DNA of 64,000 nucleotides from Micromonospora gifhornensis (GTDB lineage Bacteria > Actinomycetota > Actinomycetes > Mycobacteriales > Micromonosporaceae): positions 62,001 to 126,000 of the forward strand of contig NZ_BOPA01000014.1 of NCBI RefSeq assembly GCF_016863515.1. Reading direction: 5' to 3'. The position numbers and the translations under genes were made by a program. A model generated the notes under the pieces. It was not told where the DNA came from. It saw nothing but the letters and a program-made list of their open reading frames with translations, and searched no databases. Positions 9,609-18,483 of the stretch are shown here, piece after piece. Positions within the stretch are counted from its first letter, which is position 1. Each line of letters opens with the position of its first letter.

Positions 9609-9625
9609 CCTACTAACTCGATAGG
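9609..9625. promoter_or_regulatory. candidate sulfur-regulon operator CCTA-N9-TAGG (copy 2)
   Basis: CCTACTAACTCGATAGG is followed by TTTTAT and lies between divergent ssuA and ssuD. It matches the site at 5597-5613 upstream of the sulfate exporter. The A/T-rich flank suggests it overlaps a promoter, so binding could control both directions. Confidence 0.55.
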
Positions 9626-9714
9626 TTTTATGGGTAGTCTGTTCGCGTGGTCGTTCCCGAGCGCGTCGAGGACGACCGGTCGGACCAGCCAACCCGCGCC
9701 CGGAGGATCGAGCC

Positions 9715-10884
9715 ATGTTGACCTTCCACTGGTTCCTGCCCACGTACGGCGACAGCCGGGACATCGTGGGCGGCGGTCACGGCGTGCCGGTGGGCAGGGC
9801 CGGCGGCTCTCGTCCGCCGACCGTCGCCTATCTGGGCCAGATCGCCCGTACGGCCGAGCAGTTGGGCTTCGTCGGCGCCCTCACGCCCACCGGGGCCTGG
9901 TGCGAGGACGCCTGGCTGAGCACCGCGATGCTGACCGAGGTCACCGAGCGGCTGAAGTTCCTGGTGGCCTTCCGCCCAGGCCTGCTCTCACCGACCCTGG
10001 CGGCGCAGATGGCAGCCACCTTCCAGCGTCTGTCCGGTGGGCGGTTGCTGGTCAACGTGGTCACCGGTGGCGAGGCCCACGAACAGCGCGCCTACGGCGA
10101 CTTCCTGGACAAGGACGCCCGGTACGCCCGTACCGACGAGTTCCTGCACGTGGTGCGGGCCCTGTGGGGCGGTGCGACGGTCGACCACGACGGACAACAC
10201 GTCCGGGTCGAACGGGCGCGACTGGCCCGGCTGCCCGACCCGGTGCCACCCGTCTACTTCGGAGGGTCGTCGGCCGCCGCCGGTCCGGTCGCCGCCCGGC
10301 ACAGCGACGTCTACCTCACCTGGGGCGAGCCACCCGCGCAGGTGGCCGCGAAGCTCGACTGGATCCGGGGGCTGGCCGCCGAGGCCGGCCGCGACGTCCG
10401 GTTCGGCATCCGGCTGCACGTCATCGCCCGTGACACGAGCGAGGACGCGTGGGCGCAGGCCCGCCGGCTGCTCGACGGCATCGCCGACGCCGACATCCGG
10501 GCCGCCCAGGAGGGGCTGCGTCGCAGCGAGTCGGAGGGGCAGCGCCGGATGCTCGACCTGCACGGCGGGTCCCGTGACGACCTGGAGATCTCGCCGAACC
10601 TGTGGGCCGGCGTCGGGCTGGTCCGCGGCGGCGCGGGCACCGCCCTGGTGGGCAGCCACACCGAGGTGGCCGACCGGATCGCCGAGTACCACGCCCTCGG
10701 CATCGACGAGTTCGTCCTGTCCGGACAGCCGCATCTGGAGGAGGCGTACTGGTTCGGCGAGGGAGTGCTGCCGGTGCTGGGTGAGCGTGGCCTGTGGCGG
10801 CACCCGGCCCGACCGGCGGTGACCGTGCCCGAACCCACAGGCATCCCGTTCGCCACCCCACCGGTGCCGGCCGGGCGCGGCTAG
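9715..10884 (+). CDS. ssuD: FMNH2-dependent alkanesulfonate monooxygenase
   Basis: The 389-residue protein of the bacterial-luciferase-like (LLM) family opens with MLTFHWFLPTYGDSR, typical of SsuD. TGAWCEDAW carries the conserved cysteine, LKFLVAFRPGLLSPTLAAQ and LLVNVVTGG follow, and the SEGQRRMLDLHGGSR flexible loop is present. SsuD cleaves C1-C12 alkanesulfonates to aldehyde and sulfite using FMNH2. The length is close to E. coli SsuD. GGAGG lies ten bases upstream of ATG 9715. No NADPH:FMN reductase (SsuE) gene is adjacent, so reduced flavin must come from elsewhere. Confidence 0.93.
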   Translation: MLTFHWFLPTYGDSRDIVGGGHGVPVGRAGGSRPPTVAYLGQIARTAEQLGFVGALTPTGAWCEDAWLSTAMLTEVTERLKFLVAFRPGLLSPTLAAQMAATFQRLSGGRLLVNVVTGGEAHEQRAYGDFLDKDARYARTDEFLHVVRALWGGATVDHDGQHVRVERARLARLPDPVPPVYFGGSSAAAGPVAARHSDVYLTWGEPPAQVAAKLDWIRGLAAEAGRDVRFGIRLHVIARDTSEDAWAQARRLLDGIADADIRAAQEGLRRSESEGQRRMLDLHGGSRDDLEISPNLWAGVGLVRGGAGTALVGSHTEVADRIAEYHALGIDEFVLSGQPHLEEAYWFGEGVLPVLGERGLWRHPARPAVTVPEPTGIPFATPPVPAGRG

Positions 10885-10906
10885 GGAGCCGCGCGGAGCC
10901 GGGCGG

Positions 10907-11419
10907 TCAGCCGGCGTGGCGGGCGAAGAAGTCGGCAAGCACCTCGGTGTGGGTGGAGAAGGCCAACTCGGTCGGCCGGGTCAGCACCAGCCATTCGGTG
11001 GCCTCCGCCGTGGGCGCCGAGGCGGGCAGCTCCTCGATCGGGCGGGCCGGCAGTTCACCGAAGACGAGCAGGGTGCCGCCCGCCGGCGCGTTCCGCACCG
11101 CGACGAGGTCGACCTGGTCCGGGTCGGCGACCAACCCGGTCTCCTCCCGCAGTTCGCGCACCAGCGCGTGCGCCCACTGCTCGCCGTACTCGATGAAGCC
11201 GCCGGGCAGGGCGAGCAGCCCACGGGCGGGCTCGATGGCGCGCCGTACGGCCACCACACCGAGGCCGTCCGGGGTGCGCACCGGCAGCAGCGCCACCGCG
11301 ACGGGCAGGGGATTGCGCCACACCGTCTGACCGCAGTTCGCGCAGAGCCGGGGCCAACCGGCCTCCGTGGGATACGCCGTGCCGCAGTACGAGCAGTGCG
11401 AGTAGGCCACTCCGGTCAT
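10907..11419 (-). CDS. NUDIX hydrolase with N-terminal zinc ribbon
   Basis: The 170-residue protein starts with two CxxC pairs (CSYC and CANC), a rubredoxin-like zinc ribbon as in NudC-type and related NUDIX enzymes. The NUDIX box GFIEYGEQWAHALVRELREE follows, matching Gx5Ex7REUxEExGU. The family hydrolyses nucleoside diphosphates linked to another group; the substrate here cannot be read from sequence. ATG 11419 is the first start in frame. It is convergent with ssuD and separated by only 22 bases. Confidence 0.88.
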   Translation of the reverse strand: MTGVAYSHCSYCGTAYPTEAGWPRLCANCGQTVWRNPLPVAVALLPVRTPDGLGVVAVRRAIEPARGLLALPGGFIEYGEQWAHALVRELREETGLVADPDQVDLVAVRNAPAGGTLLVFGELPARPIEELPASAPTAEATEWLVLTRPTELAFSTHTEVLADFFARHAG

Positions 11420-11487
11420 GCCGATGCACGTTACGCCCCGCCCACCCGCGATCGCCGGCCCGGGTCGGCGCGCACCGTCCGGTGTGG

Positions 11488-13530
11488 TCAGGTGGTGATG
11501 CGGGCGTTGCCGATCGCGTCCATCCGCCCCCACCGGCCGGGGATGTCGAGCAACTCGATCCGGCCGAAGCGCTGCGGGATCGCGGGGTGGACCACCAGGT
11601 GCTCGCCGTACGGTTCGAGGCCGAGCAGGGTGCGCAGCAGCAGGAAGGTCGAGCCGGTCGCGGACGCCTGCGGGCTGTTCGCCGCCGGATACGGCACGGG
11701 ATACCGGGTCAGTTCCCGGTCGTAGCCGGCGAACGACTCCGGCATCCGCCCGCCGAAGTGCTGTGCGGCGTCGATGATGCCCTCGGCGATGATCCCGGCC
11801 TCGGCGACGAAGCCGTACCGGCGCAGCCCGGCGGCGATCAACGCGTTGTCGAGCGGCCACACCGTGCCCAGGTGGTAGCCGAGCGGGTTGTACCTGGCCT
11901 GTCCGGTGCCCAGCGTCCGCACTCCCCAGCCGGAGTACATCTGGGGCCCGAGCAGGTGTCGGGCCACCGCCGGGGCCCGGGACTCGTCGACGATGCCACT
12001 CCACAGCAACTGGCCCATGTTCGAGGCGAGGGCGTCGACGTGGTCGCCGTCCGGGCCGAGCGCCAGCGCGAAGTACTCGCCGTCCTCGACCCAGTAGTCC
12101 CGGTTGAACCGCTGCTTGAGCTCCTCGGCCTGCCGTTCCAGGCGGTCGGCGTACGCCGGGTCGCCCCAGAACTCACGGGCGAGCCGGGCACCACGACGCT
12201 TGGCGTCGTACGCGTAACCCTGGAGTTCGCAGGTGGCGCGGGGCAGTCCCGGCAGCCGGCCGTCGCGGTAGCAGATCGCCTCCGGCGAGTCCTTCCAGCA
12301 GTGGTTCATGGCACCGCTGTTCTCGTTGCGTCGCCGGTACCAGAGGTAACCGTCACCTCGGATGTCGCCGTACTCGTCGATCCAGTGCAGCGCCGCGCGG
12401 GCGGTGTCCTCCAGGTCACGGACCAGTTGACCGTCACCGGTCCACCGCTCGTACTCGTCGAGCAGTACGACGAACAGCGGCGTGACGTCGGCGCCGCCGA
12501 AGTACGGGGACTGGGGGCGTTCCTCGAAGGCCGCCAACTCCCCGTACCGGAACTCGTTGAGGATCTTCCCGGGTTCCTCGTCCCGGAAGTCGTCGAGCAC
12601 CGTGCCCTGGTTCAGGGCGAGCAGCCGGAGCGTGGTGGCGGCCGTACGGGGCACGAAGGGCAGCGTCTGGTAGCAGGTGAGGATGGCGTCGCGGCCCACG
12701 ATGGTGGCCGACCAGGGCAGACCGGCGGTGAGCATCGTCTCGTGCGGCATCGCGAGCGGGGCGAACCGCAGGCCGGCCAGGTCGGCCAGGCCGCGTTGGT
12801 AGGTCGTGGTCAGTGGTTGCCAGTCGCAGTGCAGTCGGGGCGCGTCGGCCAGCCACCGACTCAGGTCGTGGCGCAACTGGGCACCGACCTGGCCGTGGGT
12901 GTGCCCCAGCTGTTCGCGTACGTCGGCACCGTCCGGGCGGAGCACCAGGCTCCGGACGGTCAGGGTCGTGCTCCACCGCCCCTGCCGGTCGACCTGGATC
13001 CGGTAGGTCATCCCCTGGTTGTCGACAGCGGCCGGTTCGGTGGTCGAGATCTCGGTGGCCCGGTGGAACCGTTCCCGGCGGTAGCCGAGCCGCAACCGGT
13101 CTTCGGACACCTCCCGGTATCCGCGCAACCGCGTCGCCCGCGGCCAGACCACGTTGTAGATCGGCGCGAAGTCGCTGTCGATGTCGATGCGCAACACGTA
13201 GTCGGCCGGCTCGCAGGTGTGGTTGAGCACGGTGAGGCGTTCGGTGAAGCTGCTGTCGGAGATCCACCGGTCCCGGATGATCGAGACCTTCGCGTCGACG
13301 TAGTGCGTCGGGTTGCCGGGGACCAGGAACAAGCGGAGCTCGTAGTAGCTCGGTTCGTGGATCGCCAGCGGGTGCAGCTGCTCGCCGTCGAGGGTCAGCC
13401 GCCAGGTGGACAGGAAGCGGGTGTCGAAGACGAAGAACCCGCTCGGGCTGGGCGGGTCGAAGGTCATGTCCCCGTTGTCCTCGCTGAGCGCGAAGATGTT
13501 GCCGTCGAGGATGCGCACCATCCGTTTCAT
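11488..13530 (-). CDS. glycogen debranching/amylo-alpha-1,6-glucosidase-like protein
   Basis: The 680-residue protein begins with the N-terminal GDE beta domain (DGNIFALSEDNGDM and GFFVFDTRFLS). It continues with an (alpha/alpha)6-barrel catalytic part typical of glycogen debranching enzymes: AGLPWSATIVGRDAILTCY, GVRTLGTGQARYNPLGYH and GTVWPLDNALIAAGL. ATG 13530 overlaps the stop of the preceding SCP2-like gene (ATGA). The frame stays open upstream but that part is the other gene. Its substrate may be glycogen, trehalose-linked glucans or other alpha-glucosides. Confidence 0.85.
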   Translation of the reverse strand: MKRMVRILDGNIFALSEDNGDMTFDPPSPSGFFVFDTRFLSTWRLTLDGEQLHPLAIHEPSYYELRLFLVPGNPTHYVDAKVSIIRDRWISDSSFTERLTVLNHTCEPADYVLRIDIDSDFAPIYNVVWPRATRLRGYREVSEDRLRLGYRRERFHRATEISTTEPAAVDNQGMTYRIQVDRQGRWSTTLTVRSLVLRPDGADVREQLGHTHGQVGAQLRHDLSRWLADAPRLHCDWQPLTTTYQRGLADLAGLRFAPLAMPHETMLTAGLPWSATIVGRDAILTCYQTLPFVPRTAATTLRLLALNQGTVLDDFRDEEPGKILNEFRYGELAAFEERPQSPYFGGADVTPLFVVLLDEYERWTGDGQLVRDLEDTARAALHWIDEYGDIRGDGYLWYRRRNENSGAMNHCWKDSPEAICYRDGRLPGLPRATCELQGYAYDAKRRGARLAREFWGDPAYADRLERQAEELKQRFNRDYWVEDGEYFALALGPDGDHVDALASNMGQLLWSGIVDESRAPAVARHLLGPQMYSGWGVRTLGTGQARYNPLGYHLGTVWPLDNALIAAGLRRYGFVAEAGIIAEGIIDAAQHFGGRMPESFAGYDRELTRYPVPYPAANSPQASATGSTFLLLRTLLGLEPYGEHLVVHPAIPQRFGRIELLDIPGRWGRMDAIGNARITT

Positions 13531-13907
13531 GCGGGTTCCGCCGACGGCATTGTCGCCGCGTCCCGCGGATGGTGGGCACCCTTCGGCGGGGCGAAGAGGC
13601 GCTCCAGCATGATCACGAAACGGAATTCGCCGTCCGCGGTGAAGTCGTTGCGCAGCCAGGCGGACAGGGGCTTGATCTCGCCGTGTGCCATCCGCAGGAA
13701 CAGCGTCTCGTCGGCGCCGATCACCGTGTCGGCCGTCACCGCGCCGCCCTGGGAGACGGTGATCCGGCCCTGGTCGATGGTGACCAGCCAGTGGTCCACC
13801 CCGCGGGCGTGGACGAGATCGAAGCGAACGCTGCCGGAGACCTGCCGGAGCATCCGACCACCGCCGTGGGTGAGGTCGTCGAAAAACGCCCGAACCGACT
13901 CCGACAT
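13527..13907 (-). CDS. SCP2 sterol-binding-domain-like protein
   Basis: The 126-residue protein has the layout of small SCP2-like domains: VSGSVRFDLV, HWLVTIDQGRITVSQG, DTVIGADETLFLRMAHGEIKPLSAWL and ADGEFRFVIMLERLF. These domains hold hydrophobic ligands in a tunnel; none is known here. A GGAG lies eight bases before ATG 13907. The ATGA overlap couples it to the debranching-enzyme gene, so the two probably act together or are at least made together. Confidence 0.8.
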   Translation of the reverse strand: MSESVRAFFDDLTHGGGRMLRQVSGSVRFDLVHARGVDHWLVTIDQGRITVSQGGAVTADTVIGADETLFLRMAHGEIKPLSAWLRNDFTADGEFRFVIMLERLFAPPKGAHHPRDAATMPSAEPA

Positions 13908-14087
13908 CGCACCAACTCCAAGGGTCGCGCCCGGCGGTGATCGCAGCGAAGGATCGGATCCGCGCAAACGGTCGGTCGGGTGGAGCGCAGACCCCGCCGC
14001 TGTTTGTCACTTTAGCGGCTTTGATCCGGGTACGAGCCCTCCTCTGCCGGGCTGTCGGCTCCGGCGGCCAGGTCCTCGATATTGCCG

Positions 14088-14116
14088 TTGGTTTGCCCTG
14101 CGAATGCGTCTATGGT
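14088..14116 (+). promoter_or_regulatory. predicted sigma-70-type promoter of the DksA/TraR gene
   Basis: TTGGTT at 14088-14093 and TATGGT at 14111-14116 are separated by 17 bases. Transcription would start near 14123, leaving about 215 bases of leader before ATG 14339. The rest of the 13908-14087 gap shows nothing else recognisable. Confidence 0.45.
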
Positions 14117-14285
14117 GGTTCGATGTACCCCGTCGCCCTGCTGAACCGCGTCGCCGTCGTCACGGCGACGCCGGTGTCGGCTGCGGCGACCCGCACGGTC
14201 TGGGTGCCCGGGCAGGTTGGTCACGGCCAGCCGAGCCCCGCAGGCCGGAGCCCTCCGGGAATCGTCCAACCCACCGGACGACCAA

Positions 14286-14320
14286 GGGCGAAGCCAAAGG
14301 CTTCGGCCCTTTTCTATTTT
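14286..14320 (+). terminator. terminator-like hairpin with U tract in the leader (attenuator candidate)
   Basis: GGGCGAAGCC-AAA-GGCTTCGGCCC forms a ten-pair stem with one bulged G and is followed by CTTTTCTATTTT. The ribosome binding site AGGAGAGG comes directly after the T tract, so the hairpin sits inside the transcription unit of the DksA/TraR gene and not at its end. Confidence 0.65.
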
Positions 14321-14338
14321 CCAGGAGAGGGATCCGAC

Positions 14339-14653
14339 ATGAGCACCGACACGTTCGACCAGAAGTGGCTGACCGACCTCAAGACGACGCTGACGTACGA
14401 GTTCGAAGCGCAGACCGCGCGGCTCACCGAGTTGACCGCTGACACCGGCGACCCGGCCGAGGCACACACCAACGCCGCGTTGATCGCCGCCACCCGCCAG
14501 AGCCTGGCCCAGATCACCGACGCGCTGCGACGGATGAGCAGCGGGAGCTACGGCGACTGCGAGAAGTGCGGCACGGCCATCCCGCGTGAGCGCTTGGAGA
14601 TCCTGCCGCAGGCCCGCTTCTGCGTGCCCTGCCAGCAGAAGCAGAACGGCTGA
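14339..14653 (+). CDS. TraR/DksA-type C4 zinc-finger protein
   Basis: The 104-residue protein has an N-terminal helical hairpin (about residues 1-65) and a C-terminal zinc finger CEKC-x17-CVPC preceded by GSYGDCEKCGTAIP, the DksA/TraR signature. The family binds the RNA polymerase secondary channel and alters initiation; many actinobacterial members are of unknown role. ATG 14339 has a strong AGGAGAGG site. The frame is open for 134 codons upstream, but the promoter and hairpin in that region argue against an N-terminal extension. Confidence 0.9.
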   Translation: MSTDTFDQKWLTDLKTTLTYEFEAQTARLTELTADTGDPAEAHTNAALIAATRQSLAQITDALRRMSSGSYGDCEKCGTAIPRERLEILPQARFCVPCQQKQNG

Positions 14654-14677
14654 CCCGGCACGGGCTGCCGGACCGGG

Positions 14678-15226
14678 TCACCGGTGCGGCAGCCCACCGT
14701 CGCCGGTGGCGCTGCCCTCCGCCAGGGTGGCGCTGCCCTCCGCCAGGGTGGCGCTGCCCTCCGCCAGGGTGGGGTTGGTGGAGCCCATGATCAGTGAGGC
14801 GGTGACCGTGGCGGTCACGCCGTCGGGCCGGTGGGTGAGGGTCAACGCCCCGGTCAGCTGATGAGCCAACCAGAGCCCCCGACCGCCCGGGGTGTCGGTG
14901 GCCGGCCGCTGCACGGTCAGGTCGACCCCACCGGGCCCGTGGTCGCTCACCTCGCAGACCAGGCGGTCGGGGTACCGGAGCAGTTCGAGACGGCCCCGGC
15001 CGCCCCCGTGCAGCACGGCGTTGGTGACCAGTTCGTGGACGGCCAGGACGAGATCCTCGGCCGCGTCGCCGCGCAGACCGGCGGCGGCGATCCGCGCGGC
15101 GAGCAGGTGCCGCAGCGCGGTCACCGTCTGCCCGGTGAACGACAGCGAGAGTAATGAGTCGACCTCGTCACCGCCGGATGAGGCGCCGTCCGGGCCGCTG
15201 GCATCCGGTCGGTCGAGGTTGCTCAT
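14678..15226 (-). CDS. RsbW-like serine kinase/anti-sigma ATPase with C-terminal heptad repeats
   Basis: The 182-residue protein has a HATPase_c fold with the N box ELVTNAVLHGG, G1 DHGPGG and G2 GGRGLWLAHQ, as in anti-sigma factor kinases of actinobacteria. The last 30 residues contain three copies of TLAEGSA, encoded by three perfect 21-base tandem repeats (14706-14768). This tail is not part of the ATPase fold. No strong Shine-Dalgarno site precedes ATG 15226. STAS partners, if any, may be those encoded at 50.7-52.3 kb; this link is only a guess. Confidence 0.85.
   Translation of the reverse strand: MSNLDRPDASGPDGASSGGDEVDSLLSLSFTGQTVTALRHLLAARIAAAGLRGDAAEDLVLAVHELVTNAVLHGGGRGRLELLRYPDRLVCEVSDHGPGGVDLTVQRPATDTPGGRGLWLAHQLTGALTLTHRPDGVTATVTASLIMGSTNPTLAEGSATLAEGSATLAEGSATGDGGLPHR
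14706..14768. repeat. three perfect tandem 21-bp repeats
   Basis: The unit GTGGCGCTGCCCTCCGCCAG plus one G occurs three times head to tail, in frame within the 3' end of the RsbW-like gene, giving (TLAEGSA)3. A multiple-of-three unit allows copy-number change without frameshift. Confidence 0.95.
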
Positions 15227-15483
15227 GCTGGCAGATTACGTCGTCCGGCGACATCCGCACCCGTTGCCCGACGGCAAGCTCCTGCGAGCGGGCGCTCCGG
15301 CAACGCTTCGCGGCCCGATGTGCCGTCTCGGGTGAGGCGGGCGTCGCGGTGGCCGCCGTGCCCTGGCCGTGCTTTGCTCTGCTTCAATCCGTGCCACGCT
15401 CCGCCCCCGCAGTCGGGTGCGGCAGGGCCGGACCGCGCCCGTGGTTGCCAGGGGCGCGACGAGCATGACAAGGAGATCCGGAC

Positions 15484-17001
15484 ATGGCTGACTTCGTCGG
15501 CGCCGTCGACCAGGGCACCACCAGCACCCGCTTCATGATCTTCGACCATGGCGGCAACGAGGTGGGTCGCCACCAGCTGGAACACCAGCAGATCCTGCCG
15601 CGGGCCGGCTGGGTGGAGCACAACCCGCTGGAGATCTGGGAACGGACCCAGACGGTGGTGCGTACCGCGCTGAACACGCACAGCCTGGCCGCCTCCGACC
15701 TGGTCGCGCTCGGCGTGACGAACCAGCGGGAGACCACGGTGGTGTGGAACCGGCGCACCGGCCGGCCGTACTACAACGCCATCGTCTGGCAGGACACCCG
15801 TACCGACCGGATCGCCGCGGCCCTGGACCGCGACGGTCGCGGTGAGATCATCCGGCGCAAGGCCGGGCTGCCACCGGCGACCTACTTCTCCGGCGGGAAG
15901 ATCCAGTGGATCCTGGAGAACGTCGAGGGGGTGCGGGCCGCCGCCGAACGCGGCGAGGCGATTTTCGGCAACACCGACACCTGGCTGCTGTGGCACCTCA
16001 CCGGCGGCACCGACGGCGGTGTGCACCTCACCGACCCCACGAACGCCAGCCGCACCATGTTGATGAACCTGGAGACCCTCGACTGGGACGACGAGCTGCT
16101 GTCGTTCTTCGACATCCCCCGCGCGATGCTGCCCCGGATCGTCGCGTCGTCGGACCCACACGCCTACGGCACCACCGCGTCGGGCGGCCCGTTCGCCGGC
16201 ACGGTCCGGATCACCGGCGACCTGGGTGATCAGCAGGCCGCCACCGTCGGGCAGGTCTGCTTCGCGCCGGGCGAGGCCAAGAACACCTACGGTACGGGCA
16301 ACTTCATGCTGCTCAACACCGGTACGGAGATCGTCCGCTCGGAGTCGGGACTGCTCACCACCGTCTGCTACCAGTTCGCCGGCGAACAGCCGGTGTACGC
16401 GCTGGAGGGCAGCATCGCCGTCACCGGTTCCGCCGTGCAGTGGCTGCGCGACCAGTTGAAGATCATCAGGACCGCCGCGCAGAGCGAGGACCTCGCCCGG
16501 CAGGTCGACGACAACGGCGGGGTCTACTTCGTACCGGCCTTCTCCGGCCTGTTCGCCCCGTACTGGCGCGCCGACGCCCGAGGGGCCATCGTCGGGCTGT
16601 CCCGCTACAACACCGACGCCCACCTCGCCCGGGCCGCGCTGGAGGCGATCTGCTACCAGAGCCGGGACGTGGCCGAGGCCATGGCGCAGGACTCCGGGGT
16701 GGCCGTGGAGTGTCTCAAGGTCGACGGTGGGGTCACCGTGAACGAGTTGTGCATGCAGTTGCAGGCGGACATCCTCGGTGTGCCGGTCAGCCGGCCGGTG
16801 GTCGCCGAGACGACGGCGCTGGGCGCCGCGTACGCCGCCGGGCTGGCCGTCGGCTTCTGGAAGGACACCGACGAGTTGCGGGACAACTGGAACGAGAGCC
16901 GGCGGTGGCACCCGTCCTGGTCGGCGCAGCAACGCGCGGCCGGGTACGCGGGCTGGCAGAAGGCGGTCGGGCGCACGCTGGACTGGGTGGACGTGGAGTG
17001 A
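15484..17001 (+). CDS. glpK: glycerol kinase
   Basis: The 505-residue FGGY kinase has N-terminal [44 protein letters not shown], the [11 protein letters not shown] segment, [18 protein letters not shown] and the C-terminal [20 protein letters not shown]. It phosphorylates glycerol to glycerol-3-phosphate with ATP. AGGAG lies upstream of ATG 15484. No glpF or glpD is adjacent. The 257-base gap before it separates it from the divergent RsbW-like gene and should hold its promoter. A small hairpin at 17055-17070 may end the transcript. Confidence 0.96.
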   Translation: MADFVGAVDQGTTSTRFMIFDHGGNEVGRHQLEHQQILPRAGWVEHNPLEIWERTQTVVRTALNTHSLAASDLVALGVTNQRETTVVWNRRTGRPYYNAIVWQDTRTDRIAAALDRDGRGEIIRRKAGLPPATYFSGGKIQWILENVEGVRAAAERGEAIFGNTDTWLLWHLTGGTDGGVHLTDPTNASRTMLMNLETLDWDDELLSFFDIPRAMLPRIVASSDPHAYGTTASGGPFAGTVRITGDLGDQQAATVGQVCFAPGEAKNTYGTGNFMLLNTGTEIVRSESGLLTTVCYQFAGEQPVYALEGSIAVTGSAVQWLRDQLKIIRTAAQSEDLARQVDDNGGVYFVPAFSGLFAPYWRADARGAIVGLSRYNTDAHLARAALEAICYQSRDVAEAMAQDSGVAVECLKVDGGVTVNELCMQLQADILGVPVSRPVVAETTALGAAYAAGLAVGFWKDTDELRDNWNESRRWHPSWSAQQRAAGYAGWQKAVGRTLDWVDVE

Positions 17002-17054
17002 CCTCACCTTTGTGCGGCTGGTCGGCGGTGGGGCGCGCCCGCTGACGGGCCGTT

Positions 17055-17070
17055 GCCGGGCATACCCGGC
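17055..17070 (+). terminator. short hairpin after glpK
   Basis: GCCGGG-CATA-CCCGGC is a perfect six-pair stem with a tetraloop, 54 bases after the glpK stop and before the phosphoesterase gene. It has no U tract. Confidence 0.4.
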
Positions 17071-17129
17071 TGATGTGGCTTAACATCGCCGATGTCGGGC
17101 ACGGGGGCCAGGCGTGGAGAGGGGCAGCC

Positions 17130-18461
17130 ATGCGGGTCACGCGTGCGATCGTGGCGATCGTCGTCGTCCTGTCGGCCGGGGTGTTGACGGGATCGGCGAA
17201 CGCGGCCGTGTCGTCACCGTTCACCGTGGTCAACGGATCCATCCAGCCGGCCACCGGGACGCCGAAGCCGGCGTCGGGCACCCATGCCACCCTGTGGCGC
17301 AACACCAGCTACGCGCTGACCACCGTGCAGGGCGCAGGGACGCTTGTGGTGGGTGCGATCGGCGACCACTGCGAGGGGTGGCCCACGATCCGGGTGAGCG
17401 TGGGCGGCACCCCGGTCGGCGAGGTGACGGTGGTCAGCGCCACCGACTACGGCGCCTACCAGGTCGGCGCGCCGCTGCCCGCGGGACAGCACACCGTCCG
17501 GATCGACCTGGTCAACGACCGCTACACCGGCGCGTGCGACCGTAACGCCCACCTGGCGTACGTCCGGACCGAGGCGACGCCGCCGACCGACACCAGGTTC
17601 AGCTTCGCGGTCGTCCCGGACACTCAGGAGGAGGTGCTGGACGCTGCGGACAACCGGTTCCGGCAGCGGATCGACTGGCTGGTGGCGCAGCGCAACGCGC
17701 TGGATCTGCGCTTCGTCACGCACTCCGGGGATGTGATCAACTACGACACCTCGGACCACGTCCAGTACGTGCGGGCGAGCAACGCGCTGCGCCCGCTGGA
17801 GCAGGCCGGGGTGCCGTACACGTTGGCCATCGGCAACCACGACGGGCAGGTCTTCGGCCCGGACGGCAAGCCACGCAGCCCGGCCGGGCCGCTGCTGCGC
17901 GACACCGCCGTGTTCAACAGGTACTTCACCGCCGCGCGTTTCGGGTCGGTGCAGGGCCAGTTCGAGGCGGGCAAGGTCGACAACGCGTACGCCACCTACA
18001 CGGCCGGGGGAGTGCACTGGCTGGTGCTGACCCTGGAGCTGTGGCCCCGGCGGGCGGCGGTCACCTGGGCGCAGCAGGTGGTCGCCGCGCACCCGCGCCA
18101 CAACGTCGTCCTGGTCACCCACCACTACCTGGAGAGCGACGCGAGCATCGGGCAGAGCGCCGGATTCGGTGCCAGCAGCCCGCAGTACGTCTTCGACAAC
18201 CTGGTGCGGCGCTATCCCAACATCCGGTTCGTCTTCTCCGGGCACACCGGCACGGCGGCGTCGCGGGTGGACACCGGTGTGAACGGCAACCGGATCTACT
18301 CGTTCCTCCAGACCTTCCACTCCAAGCGGACCAATCCGGTCCGGCTGGTCGAGATCGACACGGCGGCGGACTCGCTGCGCACCTGGATCTACGCGCCGCA
18401 CACCACCGAGAACTTCCCGGCGCACGAGCGCCGGTACACCGGTCTCGGTCTGGTGCGCTGA
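17130..18461 (+). CDS. secreted metallophosphoesterase
   Basis: The protein has about 443 residues with a Sec signal peptide (residues 1-24, cleavage after SANA). A beta-sandwich-like N-terminal part of about 130 residues follows. The calcineurin-like metallophosphoesterase domain has FAVVPDTQEE, THSGDVIN, LAIGNHDG, VVLVTHHYLE and FVFSGHTG metal-ligand motifs. In THSGDVIN the usual GD pair is kept. ATG 17130 has GGAGAGGGG upstream; an earlier ATG at 17073 would place the signal peptide internally. The substrate is not evident. Confidence 0.88.
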   Translation: MRVTRAIVAIVVVLSAGVLTGSANAAVSSPFTVVNGSIQPATGTPKPASGTHATLWRNTSYALTTVQGAGTLVVGAIGDHCEGWPTIRVSVGGTPVGEVTVVSATDYGAYQVGAPLPAGQHTVRIDLVNDRYTGACDRNAHLAYVRTEATPPTDTRFSFAVVPDTQEEVLDAADNRFRQRIDWLVAQRNALDLRFVTHSGDVINYDTSDHVQYVRASNALRPLEQAGVPYTLAIGNHDGQVFGPDGKPRSPAGPLLRDTAVFNRYFTAARFGSVQGQFEAGKVDNAYATYTAGGVHWLVLTLELWPRRAAVTWAQQVVAAHPRHNVVLVTHHYLESDASIGQSAGFGASSPQYVFDNLVRRYPNIRFVFSGHTGTAASRVDTGVNGNRIYSFLQTFHSKRTNPVRLVEIDTAADSLRTWIYAPHTTENFPAHERRYTGLGLVR

Positions 18462-18483
18462 TCCCGCGACCCGCGTCGCAAAA

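Noticed and set aside
13937..14338. N-terminal extension of the DksA/TraR protein through the open upstream frame
   Set aside because: The extension contains a promoter, a terminator-like hairpin and the strong ribosome site of the normal start, and the 104-residue product has the normal family length.
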